Shown here: in pieces, positions 56,871-64,000 of the stretch
Layout: every line of letters begins with the position of its first letter
Position numbering within the stretch: position 1 is the first letter of the stretch
Assembly (NCBI RefSeq): GCF_030867145.1
Contig: NC_134427.1
Span: 19,801,001 to 19,865,000 of the forward strand
Direction of reading: 5' to 3'
Length of the DNA: 64,000 nucleotides
Source: Opisthocomus hoazin
Taxonomy: Eukaryota > Chordata > Aves > Opisthocomiformes > Opisthocomidae
Program-made: the position numbers and the translations under genes
The notes under the pieces: model-generated
Database searches by the model: none
Seen by the model: the letters and a program-made list of their open reading frames with translations, nothing else
What the model was told of the DNA's origin: nothing

Positions 56871-59800
56871 TTACGAACCTTTTCTCGCAGCGTGACACTT
56901 CAGACCGTCGGGTCTGCTGAAATCGATGCTCACGTAGGCTCCACTGTCCAAACCTGAAGTACCATTTTGGAGGTGGCAAGCGGGCACCGTCGTGCTTGCC
57001 TCGCAGCTTATGGGGTCATCGCGTAAATTCAGAGCGATGTAGTTTAAGCCATTCTGAAATCCAGTTGAGGTATCCCTGGACATTTTGCTTTCCTGACCAT
57101 CAGAAATGTTTTCATCCGGTTTTAACCAAACATTGTCAAATGAGGCAGAGCTGTGTCTTTTGCTACTATCAGTAAAGAAAGAGGAGGAGGTCGTCACAGT
57201 CCCAGCAGAAGAGAACGTTTCAGAGCTGTGCCTCCTCCGGCCTTGAGGATCGGCTCGAATCACTTTCGGTCCCACGGGAGGTTCAGAGCCAGGAACAGAG
57301 AAGCTACTGCTACCAGCGTATCGATCGACAATGCACAGCCTATTAACTATGGAAGAAGGGCTATCAATCTTCACCCCGTTGTCGGATTCGGCGGCAAACG
57401 GCCGAGGCGGTGTTGCTGCCATGTTGAACGTCATCTCCGTGTAGTCATCAGTCCTGTTACTCGCCGTGCTAACGCAAGCAGTGCCAAATGACAGCCTAGC
57501 GTAGTCAGGATTTGGTTGGTTTCTAGGAATACTGGAACTTGCATAAATCGAAATATCTGTCAGAGAGTTAGACAGTTCCTTTGCTGCTTTCGGTGACTGC
57601 ACATCCAAGTCAACACTCATATAATCAGAAAGCGGGGACTGTCTGTGGTCACTGCTCGAGCCTAGAGACGATGGCGATCCTTCTGCAGATAAGGAATATG
57701 GTGTATTACTCGCCTTTTCATTAAAATCAATATTGATGTATTCACCGGGACTCGCCGGCTCGGGCGGAACTGTACGATCATACATTCTTGGGATGGTATT
57801 ACTCCCTCTCGTGCCCAGGGGGAGTCTCGTGGGCCTAGCAGCCCTGTTCTGCACAAGTCCTTCGTCTGCAGCCTTCACCGCCGGCGACTTGGAGATGCCG
57901 TTAGCCAGAGCCTCACTGTTGACCCCTTTTACATTTTCTGGTCCACCATACAACAGCTTTCCAGGTGAAGACATCGGAACGTATTCACTGTGGTCACCGT
58001 TTTGTCCTGATAATGCCTTAAAGCTTCGGGGCAAAGAAAAATAAGAACTGAAACCTTTGGAAACAGAAGCGGTGTGGATATAATTCGAATCACCGGGGTG
58101 CTTCGGACCCGAATTACCGGGTGACATATCCATATACTCATTGTTTACGATCTTCTCGTTACTTCCTTTAGAATTAAATCCAGTCAAAGGACTTCGTACG
58201 GGTGAAGAGCTAGCCTTTGGAAACATCATCATATATCCTCTGGAGTCAACCTGAGACGGCGACCATGCATTGTTAATTTGTTTTGGAACAGACACACTTT
58301 TAGGGGTCATTGGCAAATAATCGCTGTTGCTGGATAGAGAAGACGCAACTCCTGGCATCATTGGCATGTACCCATCATCCCTGGCTTTACTCCTGCTTTG
58401 GTTACATACAGAATCAAGGTTAGCATCACTGTACTCCAGTTCATGGCGATCTTTCAATTTAGATGTTTCAGAGTAAAGTAGTCGCCCGTGATTTCCCGCA
58501 GAATCCTCATCTAACGAAGCTGTGGTTTGTGTCATCTTCTGCTGCACTGCTACAGAAGTCGGTTTTGTCAGCGAGTAAGTTCTTTTCCTGAAACATTTTT
58601 CAGCCTCCATATAATCATCTCTTGAGCTATCATCTGCCTGTTGCTTACTCATGGACATGTACTCACTCAGACAGTTCTCTTCTCTGATGGGCGGCGTGTT
58701 TCCCAGGGAATCCGGTGTATTGCTCCTGACCCGAAAGTACCTGAAATCTCCAGGGCTGGAGCCATACTCGTCAGAAGAGATGAATCCCCCATCGCTCGGG
58801 GAACCACAAACGGATGAGCTAGAAGGCCTGGTCAACATGTCCGAGGCAGAGCCATGGCCACTACTGGAAGAAACGCTGATTGGACTTGTAGTGGAGGGAA
58901 AATGAGAAACGGGCAGGGAAGCAGACCTGGTGTGGTACGACGAGCTGAAAGCTGCCCTCACATACCTCCCACTCCCTTCTTGCCGGCCCAGATTCATCCT
59001 CGCGGTATTCAGGTGGATCAGACTCCCGGTCACTGACCTAAACGGTCTAGTCATGGTTCCTTCTCCTTCGCTGGATGTTCTGAAGCGATAGGAGTTGCTG
59101 CTTTTGGTGGTGGGAGGAGTCCCTCCAGCAACGCTCTCAGTTCTAGACCTTCTCTGCAAGCCCGTCTGGCTGGGGGGCAGGTTGCCCAGGTGCCTCCTGG
59201 TGGTGATGAAGGAGATGGGGTTGGTACCACTACCACCACCAGAAGACTGGCTCTTGCTTCGGGGCCTGAACTCTGCAAAGGCCTTTAGAGCCTTCATGGT
59301 CTCCAGAAAAGTCTCGTGCATGTTCTGGGCAACCACTGAATCGTCCACTTGCATCCAGAGCTCTCCCGGTCCAATGGAGGCAGATCTGCCCACTTCGATG
59401 AAGAAGAAGTTCTCCGAGTGTCCGCAGCGACGAATGTTCATGAGCTGCAAGTGGACGGAGGGCACCTCCGAGTTCAGCTTGACGAGGTGGATGGCCTTGC
59501 TGGAGAGGCACAGCCTGTACACACCAGTAAGGTTTTTCGTCTGTCCCAGCCCTTTGGGCTTCACATTGACCTGCCACACCTCCTTGAAGACGGTGCTGGG
59601 CCTCAGGGCGGCCCCGTAGTGCTCGTCATCCTCGTCCACCTGCTGATCAGCCTGGTCCTCCTGCTCCAGGAAGCCCCTCTTGCTGTGGCTCATGAGCTCG
59701 CTGATCGCCTGGTACCAGGCCTCCTGCTCGGCTTCGCTCTCAGCCAGCATGGCAAAGTACTCGTCCTTGGTGTACAGGGCGATAATGTGCTTGTGCTTGG

Positions 59801-60344
59801 CATCCGCCCGCCGGCTGACAGTGAAGCACTGGTAGAGGGGGATGACGCGCTTGGGCGGCGGGCAGCACAGCGAGGCCGCCCCGCCAGCCCCCGCCGCCCG
59901 CAAGCTGCTCTTGAACTTCTTCTCGCTGTCGTAGTATTCCAGCCGGGCGGGGGCCAGGTGGCTCTCGGCCCGCAGCACGAAGTACCGCTTGTGCCCGTGC
60001 TTCTGCTTCCGCAGGTACCCACGCTTCCTCACGTCCTCGCCGGCGGCGGGCGGCGGCGGCGGGGGGGGCCCGCGGCCCGCCGGGGGGGGCTGCCCGCCGC
60101 GGCCCGGTGCGAGGGGGCCCTCAGGGGCCGGGCCGAGCGAGGCGCTGGGCGAGCGGCGCAGCAGCAGCAGCAGGTGGTGGGGCTGAGGGGACGGGCAGCG
60201 GCCGCCCTCGCCCGCCGCCGGCTCCCCCTCGCCCGCCGCTGCGCCGGGCTCCTGCTGAGGCGCGGCTCCGCCTCCCGTGTGGCGGCCGCCCGGCTGCTCC
60301 TCCTCGCCGCCGCCGCCGCCGGGGCCATTCATCCCGCTCGCCAT
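56871..60344 (-). CDS. IRS4: Insulin receptor substrate 4
   Basis: Cytoplasmic docking protein for the insulin and IGF1 receptors. Once tyrosine-phosphorylated it recruits PI3-kinase and Grb2. 1157 aa as an unspliced frame (human about 1257). The start chosen is ATG at 60344-60342: MAS is the family N-terminus and the context AAGATGG is strong; an in-frame ATG 48 codons upstream is less likely. Residues 1-103 are Gly/Pro/Ala-rich; PH domain about 104-219 (KRGYLRKQKHGHKRYFVL); PTB domain about 252-357 (FKEVWQVNVKPKGLG to WMQVDDSVVAQNMHETFL). PI3K YxxM sites at Y562, 659, 676, 704, 737, 788 and 968; Grb2-type YIN at 869; SHP2-type NYIAL at 1102 and AYVSIDF at 1137. The DSRGYMMMFP, SSYFSLPRSF and SEYVPM blocks fit IRS4, as does convergence with COL4A5. 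The true C-terminus may differ by two residues if the proposed terminal intron is used. Confidence 0.93.
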   Translation of the reverse strand: MASGMNGPGGGGGEEEQPGGRHTGGGAAPQQEPGAAAGEGEPAAGEGGRCPSPQPHHLLLLLRRSPSASLGPAPEGPLAPGRGGQPPPAGRGPPPPPPPAAGEDVRKRGYLRKQKHGHKRYFVLRAESHLAPARLEYYDSEKKFKSSLRAAGAGGAASLCCPPPKRVIPLYQCFTVSRRADAKHKHIIALYTKDEYFAMLAESEAEQEAWYQAISELMSHSKRGFLEQEDQADQQVDEDDEHYGAALRPSTVFKEVWQVNVKPKGLGQTKNLTGVYRLCLSSKAIHLVKLNSEVPSVHLQLMNIRRCGHSENFFFIEVGRSASIGPGELWMQVDDSVVAQNMHETFLETMKALKAFAEFRPRSKSQSSGGGSGTNPISFITTRRHLGNLPPSQTGLQRRSRTESVAGGTPPTTKSSNSYRFRTSSEGEGTMTRPFRSVTGSLIHLNTARMNLGRQEGSGRYVRAAFSSSYHTRSASLPVSHFPSTTSPISVSSSSGHGSASDMLTRPSSSSVCGSPSDGGFISSDEYGSSPGDFRYFRVRSNTPDSLGNTPPIREENCLSEYMSMSKQQADDSSRDDYMEAEKCFRKRTYSLTKPTSVAVQQKMTQTTASLDEDSAGNHGRLLYSETSKLKDRHELEYSDANLDSVCNQSRSKARDDGYMPMMPGVASSLSSNSDYLPMTPKSVSVPKQINNAWSPSQVDSRGYMMMFPKASSSPVRSPLTGFNSKGSNEKIVNNEYMDMSPGNSGPKHPGDSNYIHTASVSKGFSSYFSLPRSFKALSGQNGDHSEYVPMSSPGKLLYGGPENVKGVNSEALANGISKSPAVKAADEGLVQNRAARPTRLPLGTRGSNTIPRMYDRTVPPEPASPGEYINIDFNEKASNTPYSLSAEGSPSSLGSSSDHRQSPLSDYMSVDLDVQSPKAAKELSNSLTDISIYASSSIPRNQPNPDYARLSFGTACVSTASNRTDDYTEMTFNMAATPPRPFAAESDNGVKIDSPSSIVNRLCIVDRYAGSSSFSVPGSEPPVGPKVIRADPQGRRRHSSETFSSAGTVTTSSSFFTDSSKRHSSASFDNVWLKPDENISDGQESKMSRDTSTGFQNGLNYIALNLRDDPISCEASTTVPACHLQNGTSGLDSGAYVSIDFSRPDGLKCHAARKGS

Positions 60345-60580
60345 CTTAGGGGCCAGGCAGGGTCCGGAGCGCCGGGGAAGGGGGGCAGGGGGCGGGCGGC
60401 GGGAATCCGCCCTCACCGGGGAAGCGCCGGCCGCGCCGGGCCGCGCATGGGGAGCGGGCGGTGCCGCGCGCTGCCTGCCCGTGCCCACCCGTGCCCCCGC
60501 CCGCGCCCTCCCGCCGGCCCGCGCCGAGTCCGGCTACTGGCACTCACGCAGGCGGCCTCGGCGGCACCGCGGCGAAAACA

Positions 60581-60588
60581 TCACGTGA
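60581..60588. promoter_or_regulatory. IRS4: TCACGTGA palindromic E-box
   Basis: TCACGTGA, about 240 nt upstream of the IRS4 start codon. The palindrome suits bHLH-zip factors such as USF, MITF and TFEB. Whether it is bound is unknown. Confidence 0.5.
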
Positions 60589-60718
60589 CCCCGCGGAGGG
60601 CGGGGGCGGGGCCCCGGGCGGAGCGAGGGCGGGGGCCGCGGCGGGGAGCCGGCCGGGCGGCCCGGTGGAGTGGCGAGGGGGGGGAGCGAATAGAGAACGG
60701 CGGCGCTTTCCCAGCGGC

Positions 60719-61174
60719 CCAATCAGCGGGGCGGAGGCGGTGGGGAGGCGGGCTTCGCCCCGCGCTGCCCGGGAGAGGCGGGGCGCCGGCGGATGGGCGG
60801 CGCGGTGGGCCAATGGAAGGCGGCGGTAGCCCCGGCCTGGCCGCGGTCTAGCGGGGTGTTTCCTGCGCGGGGGACGGGTGAGTGGGGAAAGAGGCGGGGC
60901 CGGCGCTGACTGGCGGGGAGGGATGAGCGGCCGGGGCGTTAGCCAATCCGCGCCTCACACACACAGCTAGGGGAGGCGGGGGCGGGGAGCGCTGCGCCTT
61001 CGGCGGCGCGAGTAACACGGAAGGCGGGGGCTTGGGCCGACGGGCAGGCCCCGCGGCCAATCAGCGGCAAAGCCCCGTCCGACGAGCGCTACCGGTTGAC
61101 GTTGCCTTCGCCCGGCTCCTTTTCGGAGGGGCCTGCCCACCCCCGCGCGCGCGGCCGGGGGCGGCCCCGATTGG
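60719..61174. promoter_or_regulatory. IRS4: Array of five CCAAT boxes
   Basis: CCAAT at 60719-60723, 60810-60814, 60943-60947 and 61057-61061, plus ATTGG at 61170-61174, spaced 91, 133, 114 and 113 nt. Most have NF-Y-like flanks (CCAATCAGCG twice, GATTGGCTGG) and GC boxes nearby. Typical of TATA-less promoters; the regular spacing suggests a nucleosome-depleted core promoter of IRS4 or of a divergent pair. Confidence 0.6.
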
Positions 61175-61462
61175 CTGGCGAGGAGCGGGGCGGGGGAGCG
61201 CGGCGCAGGGAGTAAACAACCCGTCAGCGCGCGGGCGGCCGTTGGGAGCCGCGTGCGGAAGCGGCGGGCGCCGCCGGCGGGGGAGGGGGTGGCGGCCGGG
61301 CGGGGCCGGGCCCTGCTGCGCGCGGAGGGGCGGTGGCGCGCGGGTCGCGCGCGTGACACGCACCCCCCCCTCCCCCGCCTCCGCCTGTCGCGTGCCCCGT
61401 CACCGCCCCGCCGGCCGGCGCTGCCCGGCGCCGACCCCGAGCTGGGGGCCGGGGCGAGGGAC

Positions 61463-61468
61463 GGTGAG
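61463..61468 (+). promoter_or_regulatory. Possible splice donor of a divergent + strand transcript
   Basis: GGGACG followed by GTGAGTGCGG at 61464 looks like the end of a short non-coding first exon leaving the IRS4 CpG island on the + strand. Human has an IRS4 antisense/divergent non-coding RNA (IRS4-AS1), so a counterpart is conceivable. There is no other support; the long open frames here are GC artefacts. Confidence 0.2.
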
Positions 61469-61699
61469 TGCGGGGCCAGCTCCTCCCGCTCCGCAGGCGG
61501 GCGGCGAGCCGGCACCCGCGCGCCCTGGGGTCCCCGTTCTGCCCCGGCGTCGGGCTGGGCGTTGCCAGCAGCGCGCGTGCCCCGCCATGTGGGAGCGGGG
61601 GAGGCCCTGGACCCGGCGCAGGCCCCGCCGCGCTCCTGTCGCCCTCTCCTAATTGATTCTTCCCTTGGCCGTGCCCTGTCCCGCCGCCCGGGCCGCGCA

Positions 61700-63470
61700 G
61701 GTGCCTGCTCACCTTCAATAAAAGTATACCTGATCTGAGTCAGGAGTTGGTGCGTATCGGTCACGGAAGGGTAAGGATCGTCTCTTGTCCCTAGCCAGTC
61801 GTTCTGACCGTACGTCTCTTCCCTAGTTCTCCCTTCTCGCTCGCGCACCACGCGCTCGGTTGCAAGGTCATTCTTTGTCTGTGGGGCGTCGTTCAGGTGA
61901 CAACTCTCGCCAGTCCCCGATGCCGACTTCCACCACCCCCTCGTTCAGTTTCTGGATGAACAGCCCGCGTTTGCTTCCATGCTGCCCCTCGGATGTGGGA
62001 AAAGGTGGGGTGTGGAGTCCCCAGCACCTCGGTTTGGAAGCGGGGATGCCGAGTCTTGTGCCTGCCATATTGGTTGTTAACGCCTCGCTATTCCTGTGTA
62101 CATCTCTGTTCCCTGTCTGTTTGCCGCCTGCTCATGCGTTCGAACGCCAATCCTGTCTTGTTTTGTGTTTTTACAGCGTCGAACACAATACGTTCTGGTC
62201 TGTGATTGTAGCTCCTCAGTGTTATGGCAATACAGTGAATAAATTGTAACTACAGAAACACAATTATTCCCAAAACAAGTAGGAAACTGAGATTAAATTT
62301 AGTTTCTAAAGAAACTTTTAAAGAAACTCAGACATGTTGGTATGACAACACACAAGTGAACACCCCAGTAACCTTCATTCTGCCGTGCGATGCTCTCACG
62401 CAATAGCTGGATGATTATATTGCACTATATTGTTGGCAGCCCTTGGCAGAATTAAACTGTGTTTTGAAGACGTTTTGCTTTTATTTTTCATTCTTTTCTA
62501 CCAGGTCCATCAGTTGGGTGGGGCTGAGACTGCTTGTGCCTTTGCATATATTATTTGGATTTCTTTCTATACCTTTACATGAAAATTTAAAGTGGTTTTA
62601 AATACATTAAAGCCTTAATACTATAGAGCCAGGTGAACTGTCCCCGTCACATGCTTATTCCAGCTGGTTGCTGCAGGATACATGTGGGAGGAAGAAAGGA
62701 AACAATTTGGAAGAAAGGGCTTGGGTTTTCTGTTTTGTTCATGTTTTTTTTAGTCATCAACCTCTGGGCTTGCTTGACAGTAACTATGAATAAGCTGTCT
62801 CTGTACGTAAGAAGAAATGTATCGGTGTTTTCTGGTCTCTTGTAAAGTCTTTTGCTGTTACATTGCACTTGCAATGTCTTCACGAGGGAGTTGAGAAAGC
62901 AACCTGTGCATGATTCAGGCACGCAGAATTTTGGGGTGGTGGACGCGGTGATCAGACCCACGAGCAGCTGCGAAGAATAGAGCTAATAGAAACAGGTTTT
63001 TCTGATCAGCCCTCTCTGGCTTAAAAAGAGTACTTGGCGTTCCCATAAACTTAGATTGTTCATGCCTTTCTCTGTGGCTATTAGGAAATAATTCCCCAAA
63101 CTGCAAACTAATCTTTAATTTGCATACTTTCATTAATAGGAAGAATAACTAATTTGTTTTATCTCTCTTCAAATAGATGTTGTTTGGAGTCTTTGATGCA
63201 GTCATTGAATCGAAGTTATTGATTTTCTGTAGTAACTATTTTTTATTTCTGTAGCTCATACAAAATATGTAAGAATACCCTGTTAGTATACGAGATCCTT
63301 GCATTCCTGAAATAATTGTCTAGATATGGGATAGGATCTAATTCTACTATCTTTTATGTCACAAGTGATTACAACTTTCACAAACCTTGGTAGGATTCTG
63401 TCTCACTGTTTCTCTGGCTGCTGGTCTAGCCCATAGTCGTAGTTTACTCTAGGAAGTCAGTGCCCCACTG
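61700..63470. other. Upstream flank of IRS4
   Basis: Beyond the island the sequence turns AT-rich. An AATAAA at 61717-61722 (+) is the only signal noted. I see no gene or identifiable repeat. Confidence 0.6.
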
Positions 63471-63971
63471 TTACATGAACTCAGTTTTGTGTTCTTCAGT
63501 TTTGCTTACAGACACCAACACAGCCTGAGTATGAAATGCTTCCTTAACTGTGGTTGCATTATCGTCCAGCAACTGTAAAGGGAAACCAAGATCCCCTCTT
63601 CGTGTCTCTTGATCTTCATCAGACTTGAAGAACCTGTAGTTCTTCGAGCTGGAGGTGTGTTTGCTTTGTGTTTCATTTATTTGCTCCTTCTGCCCTACCG
63701 GGTGTCTGCGTGAGGCAGGCACTGTCAGAGACCAGAAATTTGAAACCATTTCTTTCATTACAGTTTCCACAAGTGCCTGTAACATCTATAATACGAAGTA
63801 ATTAAGTGATTGGTAGTTGTGCTGTTGAGCTAAATGGAGGGCCATATGTGTCACCTGCTGTAGAAGTGTTGAGGGACAAGTAATGGGTTCCTGTAGGTGC
63901 TCGTGAAATTCCACAAAGAGCAATGTTATTAATTCAGTTAAGATGCAACAGGTAGATGGTTTTGGACACAA
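63471..63971 (-). other. Two consecutive in-frame reading frames, unidentified
   Basis: On the - strand 61 codons (63971-63789) end in TAG and are followed at once, in the same frame, by ATG and 104 codons (63785-63474). Composition is protein-like (PITCPSTLLQQVTHMALHLA; QALVETVMKEMVSNFW; LGFPLQLLDDNATTVKEAF) in an otherwise AT-rich, stop-dense stretch. A GTGACA donor after CAGCAG and a TATTATAG acceptor next to the stop could join them with an intron. I do not recognise the protein. It may be exon sequence of the next gene, a decayed pseudogene or chance. Confidence 0.25.
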
Positions 63972-64000
63972 TGCTGCGTGATTTACTGCTCATCTCTTCT

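Larger units (their letters stand above)
59850..61660. promoter_or_regulatory. IRS4: CpG island over the IRS4 5' end and promoter
   Basis: Extremely GC- and CpG-rich stretch covering the first 165 or so IRS4 codons, the 5' UTR and about 1.3 kb upstream. It holds many GC boxes (GGGCGG/CCGCCC), five CCAAT boxes, a TCACGTGA box and no clear TATA box. Such islands often fire in both directions. The surrounding DNA is AT-rich. Confidence 0.85.

Noticed and set aside
60150-60176. CAG/CTG run that could be read as a polyglutamine tract
   Set aside because: It is in the IRS4 sense frame on the - strand as CTG, giving a short Leu run; only about five units.
56871-60344. Calling the gene IRS1 or IRS2
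   Set aside because: The C-terminus has IRS1- and IRS2-like stretches, but the DSRGYMMMFP, SSYFSLP and SEYVPM blocks and the convergent neighbour COL4A5 fit IRS4. COL4A1/IRS2 and COL4A4/IRS1 are arranged in the same direction in human.
60345-60488. Upstream ATG extending IRS4 by 48 residues
   Set aside because: The extension is Pro/Ala/Arg-rich translated CpG-island sequence. The next ATG begins MAS as in IRS1, IRS2 and IRS4, and has a strong context.
59349-60851. 500-codon + strand open frame opposite the IRS4 PH/PTB region
   Set aside because: It is exactly antisense to conserved IRS4 coding sequence, runs into the promoter island, and is explained by very high GC content leaving few stops. 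No domain is recognisable.
60967-61851. Long open frames on both strands in 60.9-61.85 kb
   Set aside because: All are Arg/Pro/Ala/Gly-rich translations of CpG-island DNA, overlapping each other in several frames, without domain features.

Overview
This is a vertebrate nuclear window, most likely from a bird. It holds a degenerate CR1 LINE with the avian/reptilian type of 3' end, compact introns, and two multi-domain animal genes with standard GT-AG splicing. There is nothing prokaryotic or viral in the layout. Two genes lie tail to tail: the 3' half of a type IV collagen gene on the + strand (about 323-32600) and an insulin receptor substrate gene on the - strand (coding 56871-60344). The NC1 domain of the collagen, ending CQVCMKKT, marks it as COL4A5. 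The IRS protein has IRS4-specific blocks. COL4A5 and IRS4 are convergent in human, whereas COL4A1/IRS2 and COL4A4/IRS1 are co-oriented, so synteny agrees with both names.

Region 1-31.6 kb: 27 regular COL4A5 exons could be placed to the base. They total 3279 nt (1092 codons plus stop), every junction phase is consistent, and the lengths match what I recall for human exons 25-51. They encode the Gly-X-Y helix with 11 natural interruptions and a complete 229-residue NC1 domain with 12 cysteines. Intron 41 also holds two 9-nt micro-exons (21449-21457 and 23684-23692) with near-identical flanks. They correspond to the alternative human exons 41A and 41B and would add two Gly-X-Y triplets. A third candidate 9-nt exon lies in intron 30, which also holds the CR1 copy.

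Region 31.6-56.9 kb: the COL4A5 3' UTR runs to about 32.45-32.62 kb. A gene-poor stretch with ancient SINE/LINE-like remnants follows. A textbook splice acceptor at 39912-39913 (- strand), joined to a possible donor after 56879, gives a model in which IRS4 has a 17-kb terminal intron and a 3' UTR exon at about 37.9-39.9 kb. By eye, the + strand from about 34 kb to 57 kb is A+C rich, which fits transcription from the - strand.

Region 56.9-61.7 kb: IRS4, with PH and PTB domains, seven YxxM PI3K sites, a YxN Grb2 site and two C-terminal SHP2-type tyrosines. It begins inside a very GC-rich CpG island containing five CCAAT boxes and a TCACGTGA box. Region 61.7-64 kb: AT-rich upstream flank without a recognised gene; two unidentified in-frame - strand reading frames lie at its right end.

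Functionally the genes are unrelated neighbours: a basement-membrane structural chain and a cytoplasmic adaptor for insulin/IGF receptor signalling.
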